This document shows, in pieces, positions 35,722 through 44,793 of a stretch of DNA of 64,000 nt. The notes below the pieces were generated by a model, which worked only from the letters and a program-made list of their open reading frames with translations, was not told the origin of the DNA and searched no databases. The translations under genes and the position numbers were made by a program. Position 1 is the first letter of the stretch. The number at the start of each line of letters is the position of its first letter. The DNA comes from Cyclobacteriaceae bacterium (lineage in GTDB: Bacteria; Bacteroidota; Bacteroidia; Cytophagales; Cyclobacteriaceae): assembly GCA_025455015.1 (NCBI GenBank), contig JALONI010000004.1, forward strand, positions 1 to 64,000, given 5' to 3'.

Positions 35722-36807
35722 ATGCAAAAGTGGTTTTGGGCAGTACTGTGGTTAGGGGGTGAAGTAACCTGGGCGCAAGAAAAGGCGCTCGACATGAAAA
35801 TGGATTTTGAGGCATACGATCCGCCCTCTTCGCTGGTGGTGCCCGAGCACCGGATAAAGAAAGCCAAGTTTCCGTTTATTGACATTCACAACCACCAGTT
35901 CGACATGAGCCAGTCGCGCCTCAAAGAGGTGGTGGCGCGCATGGATGAGCTGAACATGGCCGTGATGATTAACCTGAGCGGTCGCGGCCGGGGCAGTGCC
36001 GACCATCTGCAAAAGGGCTATGAAAATATTCAGGCTACGTATCCTACGCGCTTTATCAATTTCACCAATGTGGATTTCAATGACATCGACCATCCCGAAT
36101 GGGCAAACCGGACGGTGCGCCAACTGGAAGAAGATGTGAAGACGCGAGGGGCCAAAGGATTAAAAATATACAAGAGCCTGGGCCTGCACAATAAAGACAG
36201 TCAGGGCAGGCGCATTTCCATCAACGACCCGCGCATTGATGCCGTGTGGGCCAAGTGTGGCGAACTCGGTATCCCGGTGCTGATCCACTCGGCAGACCCG
36301 AAACAGTTTTGGCAGCCGATTGACGACCAGAACGAACGCTGGCTGGAGCTCAAACTTCACCCGGGCAGGCGGTATGATGAGCGGTTCGCCTCGTGGGAAA
36401 CGATCATTGCCGAGCAGCACGATGTGTTTCGCAAGCACCCGAAAACCAAATTTATCAATGCACACTTGGGTTGGTTGGGCAGCGATTTGCAAAAGCTTTC
36501 GCAACGGATGGACGCCTACCCTAACATGTACACCGAAATTGGCGCGGTGATAGCCGAGCTGGGGCGGCAGCCGCGGGCGGCCAAGGCATTCTTGACAAAA
36601 TACCAGGATCGCGTGCTGTTTGGCAAAGACAGTTGGGTGCCCGAAGAGTACGAGACCTACTTCCGCGTGTTGGAAACGGAAGACGAATATTTCCCCTACC
36701 ACAAGCGATACCACGCCTTTTGGCGAATGTACGGCCTGGGGTTACCGGATTCGATCTTGAAGAAGATTTACGCGGACAACGCCAAGCGCCTGCTCAACCT
36801 GCGGTAG
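35722..36807 (+). CDS. exported amidohydrolase-2 family protein
   Basis: 361 residues. A signal-peptide-like start (QKWFWAVLWLGGEVTWAQ) precedes an amidohydrolase_2 TIM barrel: FIDIHNHQFD gives the HxH metal ligands, IPVLIHSADP and INAHLGWLG further His, and LFGKDSW the Asp. It would hydrolyse or decarboxylate a small substrate outside the cytoplasm. The ORF-track start at 35599 runs through non-coding sequence. ATG 35722 follows a -7-like CATCTTTG by about 22 bases and opens the signal peptide. Confidence 0.83.
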   Translation: MQKWFWAVLWLGGEVTWAQEKALDMKMDFEAYDPPSSLVVPEHRIKKAKFPFIDIHNHQFDMSQSRLKEVVARMDELNMAVMINLSGRGRGSADHLQKGYENIQATYPTRFINFTNVDFNDIDHPEWANRTVRQLEEDVKTRGAKGLKIYKSLGLHNKDSQGRRISINDPRIDAVWAKCGELGIPVLIHSADPKQFWQPIDDQNERWLELKLHPGRRYDERFASWETIIAEQHDVFRKHPKTKFINAHLGWLGSDLQKLSQRMDAYPNMYTEIGAVIAELGRQPRAAKAFLTKYQDRVLFGKDSWVPEEYETYFRVLETEDEYFPYHKRYHAFWRMYGLGLPDSILKKIYADNAKRLLNLR

Positions 36808-37437
36808 TTAACTGAACAAACTATTCAGTTCCAGCTCGATCTTGTTCACGATGGTCGAAAAGTCCTCCACGCGCTCCACAAAATCCATATTGTTCACATC
36901 CACCACCAGCAAGCGGCCATGGCGGTAGCTGGCAATCCATTTTTCGTAGTGTTCGTTTAGGTTTTTCAGGTACTCCAGTTTGATGTTGTATTCGAAATCG
37001 CGGTTGCGCCTGGCAATTTGGTGCACCAGTTTAGGAATGTCGGCCTTCAGGTAGATCAGCAGATCGGGCGGTTCCACAAATTGGATCATGCTGTTGAAGA
37101 TGTCCAGGTAGCTCTGGTAGTCGCGGTGGGAGATATGGCCGCTGGCGTGCAAATTGGCGGCAAAGATGTGGGCGTCCTCGTAAATGGTGCGGTCCTGTAC
37201 GATGGTTTTTGGGCTTTGGCGGATTTGGTTGACCTGGTTGAAGCGACTGTTGAGAAAGTAAATCTGCAAGTGAAAAGCCCATCGCGTCATGTCGCTGTAG
37301 AAGTCGCGCAAGTAGGGGTTGTGGTCTACCGATTCAAGCAGCGGTGTCCAGTGGTAATGCCTGGCCAGCTTTTCGGCCAAGGTGGTTTTGCCGGAGCCGA
37401 TGTTGCCCGAGATGGCAATGTGCTTGATGTTTTTCAC
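36808..37437 (-). CDS. deoxynucleoside kinase
   Basis: 209 residues of the dCK/dGK family. P-loop ISGNIGSGKTTLAEKLA at 9-25, the substrate motif QDRTIYEDAHIFA (DR[ST]), and the lid region RRNRDFEYNI. It phosphorylates deoxyadenosine, deoxyguanosine or a related deoxynucleoside in salvage. The exact base preference cannot be read. It starts at GTG 37437. It abuts the amidohydrolase stop on the opposite strand with no gap. Confidence 0.88.
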   Translation of the reverse strand: MKNIKHIAISGNIGSGKTTLAEKLARHYHWTPLLESVDHNPYLRDFYSDMTRWAFHLQIYFLNSRFNQVNQIRQSPKTIVQDRTIYEDAHIFAANLHASGHISHRDYQSYLDIFNSMIQFVEPPDLLIYLKADIPKLVHQIARRNRDFEYNIKLEYLKNLNEHYEKWIASYRHGRLLVVDVNNMDFVERVEDFSTIVNKIELELNSLFS

Positions 37438-37454
37438 GCATCAAAATTCACAAA

Positions 37455-37482
37455 AAATAAGCACGCGAGGCGGTCTCGCGCC
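37455..37482 (-). terminator. probable bidirectional terminator after the secA-SPOR operon
   Basis: CGCGAG and CTCGCG form a six-pair stem around GCGGT. On the minus strand it is followed by TGCTTATTTTTT, a U-rich tail. On the plus strand it is followed by CCTTTTATTT. It lies just after the SPOR gene stop. Confidence 0.6.
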
Positions 37483-37484
37483 TT

Positions 37485-37961
37485 TTATTTCATGGGCATT
37501 TTTTCAGGGATCAGAATGGCGTTAGGAAACGCCCGTTTCAAGCGCTGAAAATCTTTTTGTGCATCCAGGGAAGTATAGTAGGCTCCTACCGTCACGCGAA
37601 ATTTAGGTTGCTGATACATCAGGTTGCTACCGAGGTCGGGCGCATACTCCGTCAGTTTTTTTCGGGCGTTCAACGCTTCTTCACGTTTGGCACCGGAGTA
37701 TATTTGAATGGTCACCCCATCCACGTACCTGCGGGTAAGGTTGAAGCGATTGATGCTGTCCAACACGCTGTTTACCTTGCCGGTGACGTGGTGTGTGGGC
37801 TTCACGGCCGTGGGTTCTGCTTTCACGGTTTGGTGAAGGGTCTCATCCACGGGCGACACGCGCGGCCGCAGCGGGGCCAGGTCTTCGTAATGGTTACGCT
37901 GCGCCAAGGCACTTCCGCCCCAGCTCATCAAAAACACAAGACCGAACCCCAGCTTTTTCAT
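37485..37961 (-). CDS. SPOR-domain protein, exported
   Basis: 158 residues. Signal peptide MKKLGFGLVFLMSWGGSALAQ, a linker, and a C-terminal SPOR domain (about 85-150: GVTIQIYSGAKREEALNARKKL; FRVTVGAYYTSLDAQKDFQRLK). SPOR domains bind peptidoglycan lacking stem peptides, so it may act at the septum or wall. Start ATG 37961 opens the signal peptide and lies 4 bases after the secA stop, so it is cotranscribed with secA. Confidence 0.85.
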   Translation of the reverse strand: MKKLGFGLVFLMSWGGSALAQRNHYEDLAPLRPRVSPVDETLHQTVKAEPTAVKPTHHVTGKVNSVLDSINRFNLTRRYVDGVTIQIYSGAKREEALNARKKLTEYAPDLGSNLMYQQPKFRVTVGAYYTSLDAQKDFQRLKRAFPNAILIPEKMPMK

Positions 37962-37965
37962 GCGG

Positions 37966-40900
37966 TTATTCAATGACAATGCAACGGCCTTCGCGGATAT
38001 CGTCTTCTACCTTTTTGTATTTCACGTCTTTGAGTACGCGGCCATCCGTATATTGTACGGATACCTTGTCGTTTCGGTTGGCAATCTTTTCCGATTTGGT
38101 GGGCATCACGCGCTCTTGCGGAGGGCGCTGTGGTGCCTGGGGCTGCCCGCCTCCGCCCGACAACAACGAGCGCGACTCTTCCTTTTGTTCGTTTAGTTTC
38201 ACACGCGCCCGTTGCGTACGTGCCTCCTGTACTTGCCCGGGATTTTCGGCCAATATTTCAGCCTTCATCAAAAAGGAAACCGATTCTTCGTTCACCCGCG
38301 CAATAAATCGTTTGAAAGCCTCAAATCCCTCGAACTTGTAAATCAACAGCGGATCTTTCTGTTCATACACCGCATTTTGAACCGACTGCTTCAAGTCATC
38401 CATGTCGCGCAGGTGTTCCTTCCACTGCTGGTCAATGATCGCCAGGGTGATGATTTTCTCCATCGACCGGATCAGCTCTTGGTTGTGGGTTTGTACACAA
38501 CGTTTCAAGTCTGCCGCAATGCCTATTTGGCGGGTGCCATCCGTAAACGGAACCAAAATATTTTCCACCGTGGCTCCCCGTGTTTTGAATATCTCCTGGA
38601 TGACGGGAAACGCCTTATCGGCAATGGCTTTGTTTTTCCGGTCGTAGTGGGCCAATGCCTGCTCGTATAGTTTGTCGGTCAGTTTTTCTGCATTGAGTTT
38701 GGCGAAGTCGTCTTCGCTGATGTCAAAGTCAAAGCCGAGGGTGCTTAGCGCACTGAGTTTGATCGATTCGTACGATTCGCCCGCCTTGGCGCTCGCCATC
38801 AAATCGGCACACGTGTCTTGCAACATCGTGAGGATGTCCAACTGCAACCGCTCGCCAAAGAGCGCATTTCGCCTGCGCTTGTAGATCACCTCGCGCTGCG
38901 AGTTCATCACGTTGTCATACTCCAGCAGACGTTTGCGTATGCCAAAGTTGTTTTCTTCCACTTTTTTCTGGGCGCGTTCGATGGAACTGGTCACCATGGA
39001 ATGCGAAATCACCTCGCCCTCTTTGAGGCCCAACCGATCCATGATGCGCGCAATGCGTTCCGGCATAAACAGGCGCATCAGGTTGTCTTCGAGCGACACG
39101 TAAAACTGGGAAGAGCCCGGATCGCCCTGGCGGCCGGCCCGGCCGCGCAACTGACGGTCCACCCTGCGCGACTCATGGCGTTCCGTGCCGATGATGGCCA
39201 AGCCACCGGCCGTGCGCGATTCGGGTGTGAGCTTGATGTCCGTGCCACGGCCGGCCATGTTGGTGGCAATGGTCACCGTGCCGGGCTTGCCTGCCTCGGC
39301 TACAATTTCGGCTTCGCGCTGGTGCTGTTTGGCGTTGAGCACGTTGTGTTTGATCTTTTTCAACTGCAACATGCGGCTCAGCAATTCGGAGATCTCCACC
39401 GAAGTGGTACCCACCAGCACGGGGCGACCCGCGGCCGTCAGTTTTACGATTTCGTCCACTACGGCATTGAACTTTTCGCGCATGGTTTTGAACACCAGGT
39501 CGTCTTGGTCTTTGCGCGTGGTGGGCTTGTTGGTGGGGATGACCACCACATCCAGTTTGTAGATGTCCCAAAATTCGCCTGCTTCCGTCTCCGCGGTACC
39601 TGTCATGCCCGCCAGCTTGTGGTACATGCGGAAGTAGTTTTGAAGCGTGATGGTGGCGTAGGTTTGCGTGGCATCTTCCACCTTCACGTTTTCTTTCGCT
39701 TCAATGGCCTGATGCAAGCCATCGGAGTATCTGCGGCCGTCCAGCACACGTCCTGTCTGTTCATCTACGATCTTTACTTTTCCATCCACAATGATGTACT
39801 CGGTGTCGCGTTCAAATAGCGCATACGCCTTGAGGAGTTGGTTGACGGAGTGGATGCGTTGCGCTTTGACGGTGTAGTCGCGGATGAGGGCCTCTTTTTT
39901 GTGCAGGCGTTCGTCATCGGCAATGGCCCGGTCATTCTCGATCTTGTTCAACTCCACGCTCATCTCCGGCAAAATGAAAAAGCGCGGGTCTTCGCCATCA
40001 CCGGTAATCAGGTCGATGCCTTTTTCGGTCAGTTCTACGCTGTTGTCTTTTTCGTCAATGACAAAATACAGCGGTTCATCGGCTTTGGGCAGTTCTTTTT
40101 TGTTGTCGGCCAGGTGATAGTTCTCGGTCTTTTGCAGTATCTGTTTCATGCCCGCTTCGCTGAGCAGTTTGATCAGCGGCTTGTATTTGGGCATGCCGCG
40201 GTGGGCGCGGAAGAGTGATAGGCCTCCTTCTTTTTCGCTGCCTTCGGCAATCAGTTTTTTGGCTTCGTTCAGGTATTGGTTGATGAGTTTTTTTTGTGCT
40301 TCTACCACCTTGCTGATGCGGGGCTTCAGGTCGTAAAATTCGTGTTGGTCGCCCCGGGGCACCGGGCCGGAGATGATCAGCGGTGTGCGGGCCTCATCAA
40401 TGAGTACGCTGTCCACTTCGTCCACCATGGCGAAGTGGTGGCCACGTTGCACCAGTTCGATGGGATCGCTGGCCATGTTGTCGCGCAGGTAGTCAAAGCC
40501 AAACTCATTGTTGGTGCCGTAGGTGATGTCTGCCCGATAGGCATTTCTGCGCGCTTGCGAGTTGGGTTCGTGTTTGTCAATGCAATCTACGGTGATGCCG
40601 TGGAATTGGAACAACGGCCCCATCCATTCGCTGTCGCGCCTGGCCAGGTAGTCGTTTACCGTTACCAGGTGCACGCCCCGCTTGGCCAGGGCATTGAGGA
40701 ATGAGGGGAACGTGGCCACGAGTGTCTTGCCCTCACCGGTGGCCATTTCAGCGATTTTGCCTTCGTGCAGGGCAATGCCCCCGATGATTTGCACCTCGTA
40801 GTGCACCATGTCCCACTTGATCTTGTTGCCGGCCGCCATCCATTCGTTTTTCCAGAGGGCCTTATCGCCCTGGATGACAATGTTTTCGTAGCGCGAGGCC

Positions 40901-41316
40901 AGTTCGCGGTCCAGGTCGGTGGCGGTCACCTCCAGGGTGTCGTTTTCTTTGAACCTGCGCGCGGTTTCGCGCACGATGGCAAAGGCCGCGGGCAGCACTT
41001 CGATCAGTACTTTTTCAAGGTCTTTGTTGCGTTGGGCTTCGAGTTTGTCGATTTGGCCAAATACTTCCTCTTTTTCGTGAATATCGAGGTTTTCTTCGGT
41101 TTGGATGCGCTGGCGCAGGGCGGCTATTTGATCATCGATGGGTTTGAGGTGGTCATCAATGATTTGCTGGACTTCCCGGGTTTTGGCGCGCAGTTGGTCG
41201 TGGGAGAGCGAGGTCAGTTTTTCGCCTTCGCGTTTGGTTTGCTCCACCAGCGGCATCATGCGCTTGATGTCTTTTTCGGATTTCGTGCCAAAAATCTTGG
41301 CGATTAGTTTTAGCAT
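37966..41316 (-). CDS. secA: preprotein translocase ATPase SecA
   Basis: 1116 residues, the longer form usual in Bacteroidota. It drives secretory proteins through SecYEG. Walker A is ATGEGKTLVA near residue 195 and Walker B MVDEVDSVLIDEART. The prelinker and preprotein-crosslinking regions, motif TNMAGRGTDIKL and the helical scaffold follow. An insertion of about 70 residues near 70-110 (LRQRIQTEENLDIHEKEEV) lengthens the N-terminal part. The C-terminal zinc-binding CxCxSG tail is absent and the protein ends in EGRCIVIE. Confidence 0.97.
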   Translation of the reverse strand: MLKLIAKIFGTKSEKDIKRMMPLVEQTKREGEKLTSLSHDQLRAKTREVQQIIDDHLKPIDDQIAALRQRIQTEENLDIHEKEEVFGQIDKLEAQRNKDLEKVLIEVLPAAFAIVRETARRFKENDTLEVTATDLDRELASRYENIVIQGDKALWKNEWMAAGNKIKWDMVHYEVQIIGGIALHEGKIAEMATGEGKTLVATFPSFLNALAKRGVHLVTVNDYLARRDSEWMGPLFQFHGITVDCIDKHEPNSQARRNAYRADITYGTNNEFGFDYLRDNMASDPIELVQRGHHFAMVDEVDSVLIDEARTPLIISGPVPRGDQHEFYDLKPRISKVVEAQKKLINQYLNEAKKLIAEGSEKEGGLSLFRAHRGMPKYKPLIKLLSEAGMKQILQKTENYHLADNKKELPKADEPLYFVIDEKDNSVELTEKGIDLITGDGEDPRFFILPEMSVELNKIENDRAIADDERLHKKEALIRDYTVKAQRIHSVNQLLKAYALFERDTEYIIVDGKVKIVDEQTGRVLDGRRYSDGLHQAIEAKENVKVEDATQTYATITLQNYFRMYHKLAGMTGTAETEAGEFWDIYKLDVVVIPTNKPTTRKDQDDLVFKTMREKFNAVVDEIVKLTAAGRPVLVGTTSVEISELLSRMLQLKKIKHNVLNAKQHQREAEIVAEAGKPGTVTIATNMAGRGTDIKLTPESRTAGGLAIIGTERHESRRVDRQLRGRAGRQGDPGSSQFYVSLEDNLMRLFMPERIARIMDRLGLKEGEVISHSMVTSSIERAQKKVEENNFGIRKRLLEYDNVMNSQREVIYKRRRNALFGERLQLDILTMLQDTCADLMASAKAGESYESIKLSALSTLGFDFDISEDDFAKLNAEKLTDKLYEQALAHYDRKNKAIADKAFPVIQEIFKTRGATVENILVPFTDGTRQIGIAADLKRCVQTHNQELIRSMEKIITLAIIDQQWKEHLRDMDDLKQSVQNAVYEQKDPLLIYKFEGFEAFKRFIARVNEESVSFLMKAEILAENPGQVQEARTQRARVKLNEQKEESRSLLSGGGGQPQAPQRPPQERVMPTKSEKIANRNDKVSVQYTDGRVLKDVKYKKVEDDIREGRCIVIE

Positions 41317-41511
41317 ACGCTACGTGTCTGTCAAAAATGGAGCTGGATTGGCCCAGCCTGAATAAAAAGGGCTTAAAGATAAGCAGTTTGGGGGTGCAAT
41401 AATAGTTCCAAAAGGAGAGAAGAAGCCGTTTTGGCAGGGGAGGAAACGGTTTTCACCGAGTACGGATTTCCCAGGGTATTTGACGTCTCAAAGTTTGTGG
41501 ATCGGAGTCAA

Positions 41512-41649
41512 CTACGCGCGTACCCGTTCAGATAACTTCAGCGGGTGGACAGACTTATTCGTTACCCTGATCAGTTTTAGTGTTTCCAATTCCCGCAGCA
41601 GGCTAGCCGCCCGCTCATCGTGTGTTCGGATTTGCACTTCAAGGTACAA
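41512..41649 (-). CDS. 45-residue ORF after dapF, antitoxin-like
   Basis: Too short for the ORF track. Reading from TTG 41649 gives MYLEVQIRTHDERAASLLRE and continues LETLKLIRVTNKSVHPLKLS before a TAG at 41512. The beta-alpha-beta pattern (VQIRT, helix, LIRVT) resembles small antitoxin-like or ACT-half proteins of this phylum. It starts 16 bases after the dapF stop on the same strand. The rest of the 349-bp gap between secA and dapF holds nothing else that I can support. Confidence 0.45.
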   Translation of the reverse strand: MYLEVQIRTHDERAASLLRELETLKLIRVTNKSVHPLKLSERVRA

Positions 41650-41665
41650 ATAATTTGCCTGCCCG

Positions 41666-42445
41666 TTAACGAGATGGCAGGGTTATCGCGCCCTCAAACA
41701 CTTTCTCCGCAGGGCCGATCAAATAGATCTCGTCAAAGCCGCCCTTATCGTTGGCTTCGAAAGCCACCGAGAGTTCACCGCCCCGTGTTTTGATCGTGAC
41801 CGGAGAGGTATATCCACGAAAGTGGGCCGCCAACGCTGCGGCCGTTACGCCTGTGCCGCATGACAGCGTTTCATCTTCCACCCCGCGTTCATACGTGCGC
41901 ACGGCAATGGTGCCATCGCGTGGCTCAATAAAGTTTACATTGGTGCCTTGCGGTTGGTAGGTTGTACTGTAGCGGATGTCCCTGCCTTCGCGGTAAACGT
42001 CAACCGCCTCGGCATCGGCCACCCATTGCAAATGATGGGGCGAGCCGGTATGGATAAAAAGAGTATCACCTCCTTGCTTTACCCCGGCCACCGGGTTCAT
42101 CTTCAATTTGACCTGGCCGTGCGGCAAGAGCTCGGCTTCGTGTTCGCCATCATAGGCCAGAAAGCGCGCCCGTTCCTTTACCATGCCCAAGGCAGCGGCC
42201 ATAGCCACGGCCGCGCGACTGCCGTTGCCGCACAGGCTTTGAGAGCCATCGCTGTTGTAGTATACCAGAGAGAAATCGAGGGTGGGGTGCGTTTCAATCA
42301 GCATGAGGCCATCGGCCCCGATGCCAAACTTGCGGTGGCACAGCTTGCGTATATCCTCCACGGAAAGAACCACGTGCCCTAACCGGTTGTCGATAAGCAC
42401 AAAATCATTGCCCGTGGCCTGGTATTTATGAAAGAGGATTTTCAC
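41666..42445 (-). CDS. dapF: diaminopimelate epimerase
   Basis: Interconverts LL- and meso-diaminopimelate for lysine and peptidoglycan synthesis. Both catalytic cysteines are visible in their motifs: SLCGNGSRAA and LSCGTGVTAAA. The start HKYQATGNDFVLID is characteristic. 259 residues is normal. It starts at GTG 42445, 3 bases after the DUF4834 gene stop. Confidence 0.96.
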   Translation of the reverse strand: MKILFHKYQATGNDFVLIDNRLGHVVLSVEDIRKLCHRKFGIGADGLMLIETHPTLDFSLVYYNSDGSQSLCGNGSRAAVAMAAALGMVKERARFLAYDGEHEAELLPHGQVKLKMNPVAGVKQGGDTLFIHTGSPHHLQWVADAEAVDVYREGRDIRYSTTYQPQGTNVNFIEPRDGTIAVRTYERGVEDETLSCGTGVTAAALAAHFRGYTSPVTIKTRGGELSVAFEANDKGGFDEIYLIGPAEKVFEGAITLPSR

Positions 42446-42448
42446 GCG

Positions 42449-42637
42449 TTATTTTACTTCCTCGTAGTCCACATACTCCCCCCCTTTGATGCTGCCCGGC
42501 CGGGGCTTGGCGGTGGGGGGCGGGTTGATCGGTGGCTGTTGACGCATCTGCGAGGCGGCACCGGCCCGGAAGAACAGTTTCCCGATTTTGTAAATGCCGT
42601 ATACTACCAGCGTAACAATCAGCAAAAAGCGGAACAT
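42449..42637 (-). CDS. DUF4834 small membrane protein
   Basis: 62 residues. One N-terminal helix (FRFLLIVTLVVYGIYKIGKLFF) followed by a Pro-rich tail (PPINPPPTAKPRPG) and an acidic end (YVDYEEVK), matching the DUF4834 family seen in Bacteroidota. The ORF-track start at 42790 lies beyond its promoter. ATG 42637 is preferred. It precedes dapF by 3 bases. The function is unknown. Confidence 0.75.
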   Translation of the reverse strand: MFRFLLIVTLVVYGIYKIGKLFFRAGAASQMRQQPPINPPPTAKPRPGSIKGGEYVDYEEVK

Positions 42638-42657
42638 GGAATTGTTTTTTGGGACAA

Positions 42658-42665
42658 CAAAAGTA
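42658..42665 (-). promoter_or_regulatory. -7 element of the DUF4834-dapF operon
   Basis: On the minus strand TACTTTTG matches TAnnTTTG exactly, about 20 bases before the ATG at 42637. No good -33 was seen. Confidence 0.5.
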
Positions 42666-42756
42666 CGCAAATAATGGTTTGCCGTGCCCCCGAACGGTGA
42701 ACGAACCGATGTAAGGAAAACTTGCAAAATGATGCGGGCAGCCGCGGGGAGCCGAA

Positions 42757-42764
42757 TATATTTG
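42757..42764 (+). promoter_or_regulatory. -7 element of the MASE1 kinase gene
   Basis: TATATTTG matches TAnnTTTG exactly and lies 5 bases before the GTG at 42770. The mRNA would be leaderless or nearly so. Confidence 0.5.
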
Positions 42765-42769
42765 TCCCT

Positions 42770-44398
42770 GTGAAGTTGGCCTCCCTTCAAAAAACCGGCC
42801 CACCGTGGTGGACATGGGTCTTGCCGTTGCTCCTTTTTCAGTTGGCAACATGGATCTCGTCCAGTTTCAAAACACCTTCGGGCTCCTCGGTCATGTACCT
42901 GACCATGGCTTTTGGCATTTTGATGGTAAACTGGTGGGGCCCCCGGGTGGCGCTAATGCTGGCGGTGAGCACGTGGCTGAACATGCTCCAGTTCAACATG
43001 GCTTTTACCGCGTGGAATTTGTTTACCTCGTTGCGCGGGCCCATCAGCCTGGCGATTTCCTGGGGCGTATTCCGGTGGTTGCTGCGGGGCGATACGCGCC
43101 TGCCCTCCATTAACCAATTGATTGCGTTTGTGGCGTTTGGCATTTTTTTGCCCTTGACGTTTAATGCGTCCTTTAAGTTTGTGCAAGTGATAGACGACCC
43201 CCAGCGCTGGATCATTTTTTTGTCGTTCTGGCTGCCGGATGTGCTCACCAACCTGGCCTTTACCGTGCCGGTCATGATCTTGGTGAGCCCGTGGCTGCTG
43301 GCGCGCGATTGGGTGCTAAAGCCGCCCGCGCGGGAGTTGACACCCATCCCTGCGTACCCCGGGCGCTGGTATGAGTTGGTGTTGTTATGCGCCATCTCGT
43401 TGGTGCTGCATGTGTTCCTTTCGTTTGAGCGCTTTTGGTTTTTGTTTGGAGTGTTTTCCATCTATGCCTCCATCCGGTTTGGGTTGCGCATCGTAAGCTT
43501 TTTCAACTTTTACATTTTTGCGATATCCTACATCCTGCCGGTTTTCTTGAAAGAGCAAGAGCCGTATCAGATGGCGAAATTCTATGACATCCATTTGGGC
43601 ATGTGCTTGTTGTTTATCTTTTCGCTGGTTACGGCCCGCATTATGAAAGACGTGCGCGCTGCACGGGAGCAACTGGCCCGCCAAAACCACCAGCTAGAGG
43701 AAGCCATCCAAAACTTACAGCAGACCAATACCGAATTGGACCGGTTTGTCTACAGTGTATCGCACGACTTAAGTGCACCGCTCAAGTCCGTAAAGGGATT
43801 GGTGCACTTGAGCAAAATGGAGGGCGACCCATCCGCCTTGCCGCTTTATTTGGAAAAAATAGATGTGAGCGTAAACAAACTGGAGGAGTTTATCCGCGAG
43901 GTGTTGGATTATGCACGTAGCAAGCGAAAGGATGTGGTGACCGAACAAGTGTCGCTAAGCCAACTGACCCACGAAATTCTGGATCACATCAAGTACCTTG
44001 ATAACTTTAAGTCGATTGAAATTACCACGCGCTGGGAGGTGGAAACGGTGGTCACGGACCGCACGCGGTTGAAGATCATCCTCAATAACCTGATTGCCAA
44101 CGCGGTCAAGTACCATCCCGTGCGCGAACGTGAGAAACCCGTCATTCACATCAGCAGTCGCCAAACGGCCGAGGGACTATGCATTGAGGTGGCCGACAAT
44201 GGAGCTGGCATCGCACCCGAAATACGCGACCGGATATTTGATATGTTTTTTCGCGGAGCAGCCGATGTTTCCGGATCGGGATTGGGCCTTTACATTGCCC
44301 GTGAAGCGGCCGACAAGATACGCGCCAAAATTACCGTGGCTTCGCATGTGGGCGAGGGCTCTACATTCTCGATTCACGTATCCTCGCTGCGAGCCTGA
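42770..44398 (+). CDS. MASE1-type membrane sensor histidine kinase
   Basis: About 542 residues. Eight or so membrane helices form a MASE1-like sensor (residues ~10-295), a short coiled coil follows (REQLARQNHQLEEAIQNLQQ), then the DHp domain with YSVSHDLSAPLKSV (His332) and an HATPase_c domain with N box IILNNLIANAVKYH, DNGAGI and SGSGLGLYI. It autophosphorylates on His in response to an unknown signal. The start is GTG 42770, directed by the promoter element just before it; the ORF-track TTG 42722 lies upstream of that element. Its end overlaps the convergent CheY-like gene, a possible partner, by 25 bp. Confidence 0.88.
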   Translation: MKLASLQKTGPPWWTWVLPLLLFQLATWISSSFKTPSGSSVMYLTMAFGILMVNWWGPRVALMLAVSTWLNMLQFNMAFTAWNLFTSLRGPISLAISWGVFRWLLRGDTRLPSINQLIAFVAFGIFLPLTFNASFKFVQVIDDPQRWIIFLSFWLPDVLTNLAFTVPVMILVSPWLLARDWVLKPPARELTPIPAYPGRWYELVLLCAISLVLHVFLSFERFWFLFGVFSIYASIRFGLRIVSFFNFYIFAISYILPVFLKEQEPYQMAKFYDIHLGMCLLFIFSLVTARIMKDVRAAREQLARQNHQLEEAIQNLQQTNTELDRFVYSVSHDLSAPLKSVKGLVHLSKMEGDPSALPLYLEKIDVSVNKLEEFIREVLDYARSKRKDVVTEQVSLSQLTHEILDHIKYLDNFKSIEITTRWEVETVVTDRTRLKIILNNLIANAVKYHPVREREKPVIHISSRQTAEGLCIEVADNGAGIAPEIRDRIFDMFFRGAADVSGSGLGLYIAREAADKIRAKITVASHVGEGSTFSIHVSSLRA

Positions 44399-44754
44399 CT
44401 ATGCGCCCCATCGCCCACTACACGTTGAAACTCCTGTTTCTTGATGGGTTTTGTCAGGAATTCATTGGCTCCGGCAAGCAGTGCTTCGTTGCGTTCGTTG
44501 AGCATGGTGGAGGCGGACAAGGCAATGATGGGCGTGGAGACGCCATTTTTTCGCAACGATCGAATAGCATCGAGCCCGCTAAAGTGAGGCATGTGTATAT
44601 CCATCAAAATCATGTCAAAAGACTGTTGCCCCGCCAGTCGCAAGGCCTCCAAGCCATCAGTGGCTACGGCTGTGGTCAGCCCCATGTCTGTGGCGAGTTC
44701 TTGCAAAATGGCCGCGCTTAACAAATCATCTTCCGCAATCAACAGTTTTTTCAC
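44374..44754 (-). CDS. CheY-like single-domain response regulator
   Basis: 126 residues with a full receiver domain: acidic pair AEDD at 8-10, phospho-acceptor Asp52 (MDIHMP), Ser/Thr switch ALSAS and Lys102 (FLTKPI). There is no output domain, so it would pass or store a phosphate or bind a partner protein. It starts at GTG 44754. It lies between two sensor proteins, convergent with the MASE1 kinase and divergent from the PAS protein, which suggests a three-part phosphorelay. Confidence 0.88.
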   Translation of the reverse strand: MKKLLIAEDDLLSAAILQELATDMGLTTAVATDGLEALRLAGQQSFDMILMDIHMPHFSGLDAIRSLRKNGVSTPIIALSASTMLNERNEALLAGANEFLTKPIKKQEFQRVVGDGAHSQARSEDT

Positions 44755-44759
44755 GTATT

Positions 44760-44767
44760 TACTTTTG
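44760..44767 (+). promoter_or_regulatory. -7 element of the PAS/DHp gene
   Basis: TACTTTTG, an exact TAnnTTTG match, 26 bases before the ATG at 44794 and only 6 bases from the divergent CheY-like start codon. Confidence 0.5.
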
Positions 44768-44793
44768 CCGACATTAAACTAAGAAGCGTTTGC

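Noticed and set aside
38818-39819. 333-residue plus-strand ORF inside secA
   Set aside because: Antisense shadow; rich in His, Phe and Gly, with no recognisable domain.
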